A DNA stretch of 40,871 nucleotides from Halalkalibacter oceani (GCF_023715705.1 NZ_JAMBOS010000032.1:1-40871); one strand, 5' to 3'. Shown: positions 8,073 to 15,564, counted from the first letter of the stretch. Translations and numbers: made by a program. The notes: generated by a model not told the origin, from the sequence alone.

Positions 8073-8161
8073 GCAGCCGCTCCGTTCTGCCCAAATGGAT
8101 CAGGAAGAACCCCGCTTCCTGATCCATTTAAAACCCATGTGCAGACTCCGCACGCTGCTTC
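8073..8161 (+). repeat. Modular hairpin repeat, copy 1 of the 8-kb locus
   Basis: GC-rich linker with GCCGCTCCGTTCTGC (8076-8090). It is followed by a perfect 15-bp hairpin, AAATGGATCAGGAAG (8093-8107) and CTTCCTGATCCATTT (8115-8129) with loop AACCCCG, and then by a 35-nt linker (8127-8161) containing CTCCGCA at 8146-8152 and ending in GCTGCTTC. The last 34 nt of this linker match the reverse complement of 40577-40610 at 26 of 34 positions by my hand alignment. Confidence 0.75.
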
Positions 8162-8172
8162 AAGGATGTTGG

Positions 8173-8260
8173 CCAAGCTCCGCTCGCTACGCGCGCAGAG
8201 AGGAAAAACCCGTTCCTCTCTGCGCTTTAAAAGAATGGTAGCGGCTCCGCAATTGGCTTC
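8173..8260 (+). repeat. Modular hairpin repeat, copy 2 of the 8-kb locus
   Basis: Linker CCAAGCTCCGCTCGCTACGC (8173-8192), then a perfect 13-bp hairpin, GCGCAGAGAGGAA (8193-8205) and TTCCTCTCTGCGC (8213-8225) with loop AAACCCG. A 35-nt linker (8226-8260) begins TTTAAAA, has CTCCGCA at 8245-8251 and ends GGCTTC, the same spacing as copy 1. The hairpin arms are unrelated to copy 1 apart from GGAA/TTCC next to the loop. Confidence 0.75.
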
Positions 8261-8265
8261 AAAGA

Positions 8266-8295
8266 ACCACCAAAAGGAAAACATCTTTTGGTGGT
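8266..8295 (-). terminator. Terminator hairpin of the DUF421 gene at 8298-8978
   Basis: ACCACCAAAAG (8266-8276) pairs perfectly with CTTTTGGTGGT (8285-8295) around an 8-base loop, two bases beyond the - strand stop codon. The uridine tail on the - strand (TCTTTG) is poor. The modular repeats start directly behind it. Confidence 0.65.
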
Positions 8296-8297
8296 CG

Positions 8298-8978
8298 TCA
8301 ATAAGTTTGGATTTCGAAGCCGTCTCCTTCGAGCCATTCGGCGAAGAGGACGGATGATGGGCCTGGGATTCCCCGCTGTTGCAGCTCCTGGATGAGCCAT
8401 TCTGGTTCTTTTTTAAGTACTGTCAGGCTTTCCTCGACAATTTCCCCGTCTAAGATCAGGAAAATCGGCAGGTGAACTGATTTTGCCGGTATTCCTAAAT
8501 CTTCGTTTACCGGCGTATCGAATTTCTTTTTTCGCATCACATTGACAGAGCCGTTCGTTTCGAGGATGCCAAATTGTACTTCGCGAACGGAAAAAACCCC
8601 TTTTTCCCGTAGAAGATGATGGAGCTGGTTTAAATCAAGCTTGTTTTTTTTCAGTTCGTTATATTGAATTTTTCCATTGCTGATGATCAGGGAGGGACTG
8701 CCTTCCAAAATACTTCGTGACGCCCGGAACTTTTGCGTCAGCATCTCGATGAAATAAATTAATGCCCCCCATACCGCAATCGCATAAAGGACATACTGGA
8801 GTCCGATATCTTTATCATAGATCGCATTACCGACAAGCTCTCCAAGCACTAAGGCCGAGATAAAATCAAATGGCGTTAACTGGGTGATTTGATTCTTGCC
8901 AAGGATTTTCGTCATAATGAGCAAGGCAAAAAATCCGACGAATAGCTCTGCCGTTAAGGAGAGAAAATTGGTGTTCAC
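8298..8978 (-). CDS. DUF421 membrane protein (YetF family)
   Basis: 226 residues from GTG 8978; AAGGAG lies 9 bases upstream in AAAAGGAGCCATATAGTGTG. The frame continues 16 codons upstream, but an N-terminus rich in Ser/Lys before the first span is less likely. Three N-terminal membrane segments (LTAELFVGFFALLIM, ISALVLGELVGNAIY, LYAIAVWGALIYF) precede a soluble domain with the DUF421 pattern GSPSLIISNGKIQYNELKKNKLDLNQL...LREKGVFSVREV. YetF-type proteins of spores sit in the inner membrane; their biochemical activity is not established. It probably shares a transcript with the coiled-coil gene upstream (61-base gap). Confidence 0.9.
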   Translation of the reverse strand: MNTNFLSLTAELFVGFFALLIMTKILGKNQITQLTPFDFISALVLGELVGNAIYDKDIGLQYVLYAIAVWGALIYFIEMLTQKFRASRSILEGSPSLIISNGKIQYNELKKNKLDLNQLHHLLREKGVFSVREVQFGILETNGSVNVMRKKKFDTPVNEDLGIPAKSVHLPIFLILDGEIVEESLTVLKKEPEWLIQELQQRGIPGPSSVLFAEWLEGDGFEIQTY

Positions 8979-9039
8979 ACTATATGGCTCCTTTTGTGAA
9001 GTTGGTTTACTTAGAATAGTGTGCACAGGTTAACGGATT

Positions 9040-9564
9040 TTATGTAGCCTTCTCCAGTTGAATAAGCCACTTGTCAAACTGTTTTACCAGCTCCTTTGAG
9101 GCGAGATGAAGCCGGCCAAGCTCCGTATCAGCGAGCTCAGCTTTGCCGCGAAAGACTGTTTTGACCGCTCCGTTCTGATCAAGCCAGTGGGCTTCAAGGT
9201 AATGCCTGTAGGCTGACCAGTACCGCTGGATGACGAGGGCAGCCTCGGCGGAAAACAGCTCAGCGAGGTTGGCTTCAGACAAGCCGTGACTTGTCGGCGT
9301 ATCACTGATTAAATGGGCGTGAATATCAAACTGCTGTTTCGCGACAGCTTCCCGTAAGCGGTAGCAGAGCAGAAGGAGGTGGGCGCGCCGTTCTTCTTTC
9401 AGGGCAGTTTCGGCATCTGTTGCCGCCGTGCGCTCCGCTTCCTTCAGGCTGTCTGTCAGCGTGAGAATGGCTGCTTTTAGTTTTTTTTGCTGAACATAAA
9501 TCAGCAGGCTGATCACAGTCAGCAAGAGAGTACAAAAAAGCAGGATGCTGTAAGCGAGGGTCAT
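9040..9564 (-). CDS. Unrecognised membrane-anchored coiled-coil protein
   Basis: 174 residues. An N-terminal membrane segment (about residues 4-24, AYSILLFCTLLLTVISLLIYV) is followed by a Lys/Glu/Ala-rich region with coiled-coil character (residues 25-80) and a helical C-terminal part with many Trp, Tyr and His residues (QRYWSAYRHYLEAHWLDQNG). No family recognised. The ATG has GGAGG seven bases upstream, so the gene looks real. It is followed by the DUF421 gene on the same strand and divergent from the spoVA2mob-type operon. That suggests, without proof, a role in the forespore or spore inner membrane. Confidence 0.75.
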   Translation of the reverse strand: MTLAYSILLFCTLLLTVISLLIYVQQKKLKAAILTLTDSLKEAERTAATDAETALKEERRAHLLLLCYRLREAVAKQQFDIHAHLISDTPTSHGLSEANLAELFSAEAALVIQRYWSAYRHYLEAHWLDQNGAVKTVFRGKAELADTELGRLHLASKELVKQFDKWLIQLEKAT

Positions 9565-9629
9565 CGGTTTTTCCTCCGTGCTTGTTTTTTCTTAAGTGTA
9601 CCACAAAGGCAATTTACAAAAATTGTATC

Positions 9630-9658
9630 TCATAAATTGATCCAATATTTCAATCCTA
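9630..9658 (+). promoter_or_regulatory. Possible forespore sigma-G-type promoter for the spoVA2mob-type operon
   Basis: TCATA (9630-9634) and AATCCTA (9652-9658) lie 17 bases apart. They match the sigma-G pattern GHATR / CATNMTA at 4 of 5 and 6 of 7 positions. SpoVA operons are sigma-G driven in B. subtilis, which is why I looked for this pattern; the match alone is modest. Confidence 0.35.
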
Positions 9659-9707
9659 AAGAGGAAGGTAATCATCTTCAACTGAGTGAACGAAGGGGGG
9701 AAAGAAA

Positions 9708-9911
9708 ATGACAGTTGCAGCTAAAATGAAACAAACTGTGGCCGGGTTGAAAAGTGCGCAAGCCAGTTTGGAAACCTTCGCGCTGGAAACAGAAAATCAG
9801 CAGGCGAAGCAGCTCTTCCAGCAGATGGCTACGCAAACGCAATCGATTGTTGATGGGCTTGAACCTCGTCTGCAGGAGATTGAACAAGAGGAGCCTCAAT
9901 ACAAGCAATAA
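9708..9911 (+). CDS. DUF1657 protein, first gene of the spoVA2mob-type operon
   Basis: 67 residues, all helical, beginning MTVAAKMKQTVAGLKSAQASLETFALET. It carries the DUF1657 pattern (LETFALETENQQAKQLFQQMA...QTQSIVDGLEPRLQEIEQEEPQYK). Such small proteins flank the SpoVA genes in spoVA2mob operons, which raise spore wet-heat resistance in Bacillus; the protein's own role is unknown. GGGGGG at about 9696-9701 is the ribosome site. It is similar to the second DUF1657 gene at 12334 and to the C-terminus of the 2Duf protein at 12556. Confidence 0.92.
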   Translation: MTVAAKMKQTVAGLKSAQASLETFALETENQQAKQLFQQMATQTQSIVDGLEPRLQEIEQEEPQYKQ

Positions 9912-10027
9912 CGTCATAGCGAGTGGTTGTCTGCGCCTGGATACAGAAACCGGGCGCAGCTCGACTCCCGCTGGCGGGCCAGCGTATGGAGGCTGATCTT
10001 ACATATAGAACAAAAGGAGAGATGTGT

Positions 10028-10462
10028 ATGAAGCATGTCCGAAATGGACTCGTTCTCTGTCTGTTGCTTGCCGGCTGCCAGTCTGTCGCCAATCCCCCTG
10101 ATATTCAGCCTCTTTCCTTGGAAGACCAGGCTGTGATTGAGCAGCAGCAGGCCGATGAGGCTAAGCGAATTCTTTTGTCGATGGAAGAAATCGTCGAAGT
10201 AAAAGGGGTAAACGATGGAGAAGATAATATTTATCTTGCCCCGGAAGTAAAGCATTTCGACCGCTTTCGGCTAAAGGAAATACGAAAGCAGAGTCATGAT
10301 AGAGTGAAGAAGCGCTATCCAGAAGCAAATGTCCATGTTTCCACCGACAAAAAAATCTTTTTGGAGCTTGGCAGACTGGAGCAGGAATTAAAGGAGAAAA
10401 AGATAAGCGAAAAGCGGCTTACAGACGAGCTGACAAAACTGGAAGATAAGATGAAGGGGTAG
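10028..10462 (+). CDS. YhcN/YlaJ-family spore lipoprotein of the spoVA2mob-type operon
   Basis: 144 residues from ATG 10028, chosen because it starts a lipoprotein signal (MKHVRNGLVLCLLLAGC, Cys17) and has AAAGGAGA upstream. The mature part is polar, with a central VKGVNDGEDNIYLAPEVKHFDRFRLKEIRKQSHDRVKKRYP region that fits the YhcN/YlaJ fold and a C-terminal coiled coil (ELGRLEQELKEKKISEKRLTDEL). Proteins of this family are attached to the spore inner membrane. The 116-base gap before it contains two short GC-rich stem-loops (arms CTGCGCC/GGGCGCAG, and CGCTGG/CCAGCG). Confidence 0.85.
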   Translation: MKHVRNGLVLCLLLAGCQSVANPPDIQPLSLEDQAVIEQQQADEAKRILLSMEEIVEVKGVNDGEDNIYLAPEVKHFDRFRLKEIRKQSHDRVKKRYPEANVHVSTDKKIFLELGRLEQELKEKKISEKRLTDELTKLEDKMKG

Positions 10463-10477
10463 GAAAGGAGGAAAACG

Positions 10478-10957
10478 ATGTCTTCAAGTAAAAAGAAAAA
10501 TGTCACACCGGCTCAGGATTCTTATCAACAGCTCGCGCAAAAGCATGAGATCAAACGTCCTGTTGTGAAAAACTGCATCCGGGCTTTCTTCGTAGGCGGG
10601 TTGATTTGCTTGTTTGGCCAGGGGCTTCAAGTGATGTATTATACGTTTTTCGATTTTACCGAGCGGACGGCCGGTAACCCGACAGTGGCAACGTTAATTT
10701 TTATCGCTGTCCTGCTGACCGGGTTCGGTGTATATGATCGCTTTGCTCAATTTTCAGGTGCCGGCACGGCCGTCCCTGTCACCGGCTTTGCCAATTCGAT
10801 CGCGTCGGCGGCAATTGAGCACCGGACGGAAGGGTATGTGCTTGGCGTCGGCGGCAATATGTTTAAGCTAGCCGGTTCAGTCATCGTTTATGGAACGGTG
10901 GCGGCTTTTATTATCGGTCTGATCAAAACAATTCTCACCCAATGGGGAGGACTGTAA
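10478..10957 (+). CDS. spoVAC: Stage V sporulation protein SpoVAC
   Basis: 159 residues. A polar N-terminus is followed by several membrane spans, with the family motifs CIRAFFVGGLICLFGQ and FAQFSGAGTAVPVTGFANSIASAAIE. SpoVAC is a mechanosensitive-channel-like component of the SpoVA system, which moves Ca-dipicolinate into the forming spore and out during germination. GGAGG precedes the ATG; spoVAD follows after one base. Confidence 0.95.
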   Translation: MSSSKKKNVTPAQDSYQQLAQKHEIKRPVVKNCIRAFFVGGLICLFGQGLQVMYYTFFDFTERTAGNPTVATLIFIAVLLTGFGVYDRFAQFSGAGTAVPVTGFANSIASAAIEHRTEGYVLGVGGNMFKLAGSVIVYGTVAAFIIGLIKTILTQWGGL

Positions 10958-10958
10958 G

Positions 10959-11975
10959 ATGCTGACAGGACATCAAACATGGCAATTTGAGCAGAAGCCG
11001 GTCATCACCTCGACGGGAACGGTTGGCGGACCATTTGAAGCGAACGGTCAGCTGGCACAGGATTTCGATTTGCTGCATGACGACTTGTGGCTCGGCCAGG
11101 ATTCGTACGAAAAAGCGCAAAAGGTTTTGCTCGAAGAAGCGATTACGCGCTCGCTTGAAAAAGCGCAGCTGCAAAAAGGCGATATTCAATTTATGTTTGC
11201 CGGTGATTTAATCAATCAGATCACTCCATCCAGCTTTGCCGGCCGCACGCTCGCGATTCCGTATTTCGGTTTATTTGGTGCTTGCTCCACCTCGATGGAA
11301 GGGCTGGCGTTAGCAAGTTTCATCGTCAATGGCGGGGGAGCACATCGTATCGTGGCGGCTGCTTCGAGCCATAATGCGGCGACGGAAAAGCAGTTCCGTT
11401 ATCCAACAGAGTATGGCGGTCAAAAGCCGCCGACCGCACAATGGACGGTAACAGCGGCGGGGGCGGCCGTTGTGGCAGCGCAAGGGAGTGGCCCGCAGAT
11501 TACGTCGGCGACAATCGGCAAGGTGGTCGATATGGGCTTGTCGGACCCGTTTAATATGGGGGGAGCGATGGCCCCGGCCGCGGTCGATACGATTATTGCT
11601 CATTTTCGTGATCGCGCTCTGCCCGCTGATTATTATGATCTTGTCGCGACCGGTGATCTCGGCCGGATCGGGCGCTCAATCGCGATGGAAATGCTGGAGC
11701 AGAAAGGACTTCCGTTAAAGAGCGAGGTCTTTCAGGATTGCGGGCTGATGATTTATAGGGACGGCCAGCCAGTGCAGGCCGGGGCAAGTGGCGCGGGCTG
11801 TTCTGCCGCCGTCACCTACGGTCATTTACTGAACCGGATGAAGCGCGGAGAGATTAAACGCATGTTGATCGTGGCGACAGGAGCGCTGCTGTCTCCGCTT
11901 TCCTATCAACAGCAGGAAACGATTCCCTGCATTGCCCATGCGGTATCAATTGAGGCTGGAGGTGAGCAGGAATGA
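10959..11975 (+). CDS. spoVAD: Stage V sporulation protein SpoVAD
   Basis: 338 residues with a thiolase-like fold ([41 protein letters not shown]). SpoVAD binds dipicolinic acid and is a peripheral part of the SpoVA channel on the inner membrane. GGGGAGG eight bases before the ATG sets the start. The last four bases overlap the start of spoVAEb. Confidence 0.96.
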   Translation: MLTGHQTWQFEQKPVITSTGTVGGPFEANGQLAQDFDLLHDDLWLGQDSYEKAQKVLLEEAITRSLEKAQLQKGDIQFMFAGDLINQITPSSFAGRTLAIPYFGLFGACSTSMEGLALASFIVNGGGAHRIVAAASSHNAATEKQFRYPTEYGGQKPPTAQWTVTAAGAAVVAAQGSGPQITSATIGKVVDMGLSDPFNMGGAMAPAAVDTIIAHFRDRALPADYYDLVATGDLGRIGRSIAMEMLEQKGLPLKSEVFQDCGLMIYRDGQPVQAGASGAGCSAAVTYGHLLNRMKRGEIKRMLIVATGALLSPLSYQQQETIPCIAHAVSIEAGGEQE

Positions 11976-12322
11976 TATTCGTGACAGCATTTATTGTCGG
12001 GGGGCTCATCTGCGTCGTTGGTCAAATTCTGATGGATGTCATGAAGCTGACTCCGGCCCATACGATGAGCACGCTTGTCGTCGCCGGCGCTTTGCTTGAC
12101 GGCTTCGGTTTGTACGAACCGTTGATTGACTTTGCCGGAGCGGGAGCGACCGTGCCGATTACGAGCTTCGGTAACTCGCTCGTTCACGGGGCGATGGCCG
12201 AAGCGGAGCAGACGGGGTTGATCGGAATCATTACCGGTATTTTTGAAGTGACAAGTGCCGGGATCTCGGCGGCGATTATCTTCGGCTTTTTGGCGTCGCT
12301 CGTCTTTAAATCGAAAGGATAG
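11972..12322 (+). CDS. spoVAEb: Stage V sporulation protein SpoVAEb
   Basis: 116 residues, membrane protein of three to four spans. It opens [22 protein letters not shown] and contains [23 protein letters not shown], a motif shared with SpoVAC. It is the membrane partner of SpoVAD in the dipicolinate channel. The start codon overlaps the spoVAD stop (ATGA). Confidence 0.95.
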   Translation: MIFVTAFIVGGLICVVGQILMDVMKLTPAHTMSTLVVAGALLDGFGLYEPLIDFAGAGATVPITSFGNSLVHGAMAEAEQTGLIGIITGIFEVTSAGISAAIIFGFLASLVFKSKG

Positions 12323-12333
12323 GAGGGAAAAAG

Positions 12334-12540
12334 ATGACGGTCGGAAGCCAGCTTCACGGCACGCTAGCTTCATTGCGTTCCATCGAAGCGACATTATCGA
12401 CATTGGCGCAAAAAACAAATGAACAAGAGGCGAGAGAAGCGTTTCATCAAGGAGCGTTAAAAACAAGAACCGTGATTCATGAGCTAGCGAAGCGAGTGCA
12501 TCAGGTGGAAAACGAAGAACCGCAATATCAGCAAACATAA
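12334..12540 (+). CDS. DUF1657 protein, second copy
   Basis: 68 residues, helical. It aligns with the first DUF1657 protein along its length: both share a GxLxSxxxSLxTxALxTxxxxA pattern and end EEPQYxQ. GGAGGG precedes the ATG and the 2Duf gene follows 15 bases later. The order SpoVAC-AD-AEb-DUF1657-DUF421 is that of spoVA2mob operons. Confidence 0.92.
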   Translation: MTVGSQLHGTLASLRSIEATLSTLAQKTNEQEAREAFHQGALKTRTVIHELAKRVHQVENEEPQYQQT

Positions 12541-12555
12541 GAAAGGAGGAGTACG

Positions 12556-13413
12556 ATGCCTGGATGGATTGAAGTCGCACTGCGAAGTATTATTGGCCTG
12601 ATTCTGCTCGTTGCCGTATCACGCCTGTTCGTCCGTAAGCCGCTTGGCGAAGCCTCTGCATTGGAGTTCGGGCTGGTGGCAACGTTTGCGCTTGTGCTCG
12701 CACTTGGGTCAGTCCAGCTTGCCATCCCACCGGCATTCCTTTTGATCGCCCTGCTCATCTGGGTGGGTGGAGCGTTGCTCATTGGCTTGCTCAGTATGAA
12801 AAGCAAAGCGTTTCGTTCGATCATCTATGGGAAAGGGATTCCGTTAATGAAAGATGGAAAAATCCTTGAGGACAATATGAAGAAGCAGCATATTTCCGCG
12901 GACGAACTGTTAAGAAAGCTACGCAGCAAGCAGGTCTTTCAAGTTGCTGATGTGGAATTTGCCGTCCTGGAAGGCAACGGTGAATTAAATGTATTAGTCA
13001 AGAAAGACAAACAGCCGTTGACGGCGAAGGAGATCGATAGGCAGGTCGCTCCGATCAAAGAGCCGGAAACGGTCATAATCGACGGGAAAATTTTAGATGA
13101 GCCATTAGCGACACGGGGGTTTAGCCGTGAATGGCTCGAACTGGAGCTGGCGAAAATGAATGCGATCGTCGAAAACGTCTTTCTGGCGCAAATTGACGAA
13201 TACGGCCAAGTGACGATTGACTTATTTGATGATGTCATTCAAGTCCCGAAGCCGAGCGAGCTGCCATTGCTTGAGGCCGGATTGAAAAAAGTTCAGGCCG
13301 ATCTTTCCTTATATGCGCTCGATACTGATAACAGTCAGGCGAAACAACTCTATTCCTGGTGTGCGCAGCAGATGGACGAAGTACATCAACGTGTTTCTCC
13401 CTTTGTAAAATAA
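12556..13413 (+). CDS. 2Duf protein: DUF421 membrane domain fused to a DUF1657 domain
   Basis: 285 residues. Three N-terminal spans (to about residue 80) and a DUF421 soluble domain (GIPLMKDGKILEDNMKKQHISADELLRKLRSKQVFQVADVEFAVLEGNGELNV) are followed at about residues 236-284 by a DUF1657 segment (LPLLEAGLKKVQADLSLYALDTDNSQAKQLYSW). That segment matches the two stand-alone DUF1657 proteins of this operon. 2Duf of spoVA2mob operons has been reported to increase spore resistance to heat and chemicals, possibly by tightening the inner membrane. Its stop codon abuts the stop of the convergent DUF421 gene with no base between. Confidence 0.93.
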   Translation: MPGWIEVALRSIIGLILLVAVSRLFVRKPLGEASALEFGLVATFALVLALGSVQLAIPPAFLLIALLIWVGGALLIGLLSMKSKAFRSIIYGKGIPLMKDGKILEDNMKKQHISADELLRKLRSKQVFQVADVEFAVLEGNGELNVLVKKDKQPLTAKEIDRQVAPIKEPETVIIDGKILDEPLATRGFSREWLELELAKMNAIVENVFLAQIDEYGQVTIDLFDDVIQVPKPSELPLLEAGLKKVQADLSLYALDTDNSQAKQLYSWCAQQMDEVHQRVSPFVK

Positions 13414-14133
13414 TTAATGCTGGATACGTTCGATTCGTTCATCGCGCTCTGTATAGGCAAGATGCAGCTCTTTCGCCTGGTTCATGGTGCAAAGAAAAAC
13501 AGACTCAAGACGCAAGACTCCTTTCTGTTGCAGCTTTTGCCGCAGTTCCTCCACGGTGATCCGGAGATCCTCGAGTACCTCCTTCTGGATACGGCCTTCC
13601 ATGATTACGGGATAGGAGATCCTCTCATTTGTCGGTTGCAGCCCGAGATCAGCCACCGTCGGGAGTGCTTGTTCAACGCGCGGCTTGACACTGAGCCGCC
13701 CATTTCCTTCCACAATCGCAATCTCGACATCTTCGATCGCGAAGATGTTTTTTTCTCTGAGCATTTGCAAAATATAATCAATCGAATAACTAATCGATTT
13801 AATGTTTTCGATTATTAGTTTCCCATCTTTGACAACGACGGTCGGTTCAAAGGTGATCCACTTTCCGAAAGTCCTTTTTTTAATGACAAGCCGGGCAACC
13901 GCTTTTTGCAACAGTCCAATAGCGACAATCGCGAAGGCCGTGTGGATATGACTGACGCTCGGATCAGCGATATCGGCTCCGGTAACGGAAGCTAGCGTAA
14001 TAATAATCAAAAAATCAAAAATAGGAACCTCGCCGATTGAACGCTTCCCCATCAAAAGCGTAGTCGCTAAAAGTAAAGGAAGAATGGTCACAATTCTTCC
14101 GAAGATGAGAGCTAATTCTGCCAGCAGCGTCAT
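13414..14133 (-). CDS. DUF421 membrane protein (YetF family), third copy
   Basis: 239 residues. Three N-terminal spans (ELALIFGRIVTILPLLLATTLLM; FDFLIIITLASVTGADIA; HTAFAIVAIGLLQKAVARL) precede a DUF421 domain (EPTVVVKDGKLIIENIKSISYSIDYILQMLREKNIFAIEDVEIAIVEGNGRLSV) and a C-terminal second lobe. AAGGAGG at 14144-14150 lies 10 bases before the ATG. It is convergent to the 2Duf gene and transcribed away from dacB. Together with 8298-8978 it brackets the spoVA2mob-type operon. Confidence 0.9.
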   Translation of the reverse strand: MTLLAELALIFGRIVTILPLLLATTLLMGKRSIGEVPIFDFLIIITLASVTGADIADPSVSHIHTAFAIVAIGLLQKAVARLVIKKRTFGKWITFEPTVVVKDGKLIIENIKSISYSIDYILQMLREKNIFAIEDVEIAIVEGNGRLSVKPRVEQALPTVADLGLQPTNERISYPVIMEGRIQKEVLEDLRITVEELRQKLQQKGVLRLESVFLCTMNQAKELHLAYTERDERIERIQH

Positions 14134-14314
14134 TCATCATCAGCCTCCTTGACAATCATTTCGCGTACGGTCTTTAAATGGTTATTCTTTCCCAATCTGA
14201 TAAATTTACACCTCATTGTCATAACACAGTTTGTCTCGCATAGACTTGGCTAATAAAGGAGTTGTCTAATAGAGAGATCGGCTTACCTGCCAGCAAGAAA
14301 AAGAAAGCAGTGGC

Positions 14315-14349
14315 GGTCGTCCGGCAAGGGAAATCACGCTTGGACGACC
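14315..14349. repeat. Inverted repeat in the dacB leader
   Basis: GGTCGTCC (14315-14322) and GGACGACC (14342-14349) pair perfectly around 19 bases. It lies 66 bases before the dacB start in an otherwise featureless 280-base gap. It could be an operator or an mRNA stem-loop. Confidence 0.45.
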
Positions 14350-14415
14350 TTGGCAAACAGAAATGTTTATCTGAAGTCAAATGCTGTGATACTGATAGAT
14401 AGGACGGGGATGGGA

Positions 14416-15564
14416 ATGGTGAAAAAATGGCTGCTGGTCGTGTTATCAAGTATGATCATCATCACAGCGAGTCCGAGTAACGGATCGGCTGAGACGAGGA
14501 ATTTCTCGGTGTCCGCCGAAGCGGCAATTTTAATGGAATCGGAATCGGGCCGGGTGCTATATGCCAAAAATGAGCATAATCCGATGCGCATCGCCAGTAT
14601 TACGAAGATCATGACCGCTTTATTGGCGATCGAATCTGGAAAAATGGATGAAATGGTCAAGGTTTCGACCCGGGCGGAGGGAACGGAGGGATCTTCGATT
14701 TATTTACAGGCGGGGGAGGAGATTAAGCTCGAGGATCTCGTCTACGGCTTGATGCTGCGCAGCGGCAATGACGCCGCCGTGGCGATTGCCGAGCATGTCG
14801 CCGGCAGTCTCGAAGGTTTTGTGTTTTTAATGAACGAGAAGGCAAGTCAGTTGGGGATGACAAATACGAGCTTTCAAAATCCGCACGGACTTGATGATCA
14901 TGAAGATCACTATTCCACTGCTTATGATATGGCGATTTTAACGCAGTACGCGATGGAAAACGAGCTGTATCGGACGATTTCGGGAACGAAATCGTACCGT
15001 TCTGAGGGCGAAACGACACGGGTCTGGCGCAACAAAAACCGGCTGCTGACAGAGCTGTATTCCTTGTCGACCGGTGGAAAGACAGGGTTTACGAAGCGGG
15101 CACGACGGACGCTCGTTTCGACGGCTGAAAAGGATGAGATGGACCTAATCGCGGTCACGCTTGACGCGCCGAGTGATTGGCATGATCACATGAATATGTT
15201 TAATTGGGCCTTCACCACATATACGATTCAAACGTTAGTCGAGGAAGGCATTCAAAAGAAAATTAAGGATGAATTTTATAAAGATCGGCTGCTCGCGCCC
15301 TATGAATTTTCCTATCCACTGTCTGAGGAAGAAGAGGAAGAGGTAAAAAAGGAGATCGTCGTTTATCGCCCGCCGGCAAAGGAGCGTCAGGATCAGTTCG
15401 TTCCGCCGCAGCCTGTCGGAAAAGTGGAATTGACGCTTGGGGAGGAACGTATCGGGCAGGTGCCACTTTACTATGATGCCCCGCCTGATGAAGAGAAGGA
15501 AGGGTTCTTGCGCCGCTTTTTCGAGCTGTTCTCGCTCATCATTGGGGTGAGATCGAGTGATTAA
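14416..15564 (+). CDS. dacB: D-alanyl-D-alanine carboxypeptidase DacB (spore cortex)
   Basis: 382 residues from ATG 14416, the size I recall for B. subtilis DacB. GGACGGGG ends six bases upstream; an upstream in-frame ATG at 14410 touches it. A signal peptide (MVKKWLLVVLSSMIIITASPSNGSA) precedes the penicillin-binding fold with SITK (Ser61, Lys64), SGN (116-118) and KTG (222-224), then a C-terminal beta domain and an amphipathic tail for membrane attachment. DacB trims peptides in cortex peptidoglycan and so controls cross-linking. The stop overlaps the spmA start by 8 bases, as expected for the dacB-spmA-spmB operon. Confidence 0.94.
   Translation: MVKKWLLVVLSSMIIITASPSNGSAETRNFSVSAEAAILMESESGRVLYAKNEHNPMRIASITKIMTALLAIESGKMDEMVKVSTRAEGTEGSSIYLQAGEEIKLEDLVYGLMLRSGNDAAVAIAEHVAGSLEGFVFLMNEKASQLGMTNTSFQNPHGLDDHEDHYSTAYDMAILTQYAMENELYRTISGTKSYRSEGETTRVWRNKNRLLTELYSLSTGGKTGFTKRARRTLVSTAEKDEMDLIAVTLDAPSDWHDHMNMFNWAFTTYTIQTLVEEGIQKKIKDEFYKDRLLAPYEFSYPLSEEEEEEVKKEIVVYRPPAKERQDQFVPPQPVGKVELTLGEERIGQVPLYYDAPPDEEKEGFLRRFFELFSLIIGVRSSD

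Noticed and set aside
8002-8357. Small + strand open frames over the region after the superoxide dismutase gene
   Set aside because: They run through perfect hairpins and repeat modules and into the opposite DUF421 gene, with no ribosome site or protein-like composition.
9912-10027. Small GC-rich stem-loops between DUF1657 and the lipoprotein gene as a terminator
   Set aside because: Stems of 6-7 bp without a T-run; the operon order argues for read-through. Noted in the lipoprotein entry only.
14134-14415. A sigma-E promoter for dacB
   Set aside because: dacB is sigma-E controlled in B. subtilis, but the candidate pairs I found in this gap had poor boxes or wrong spacing, so I assign none.
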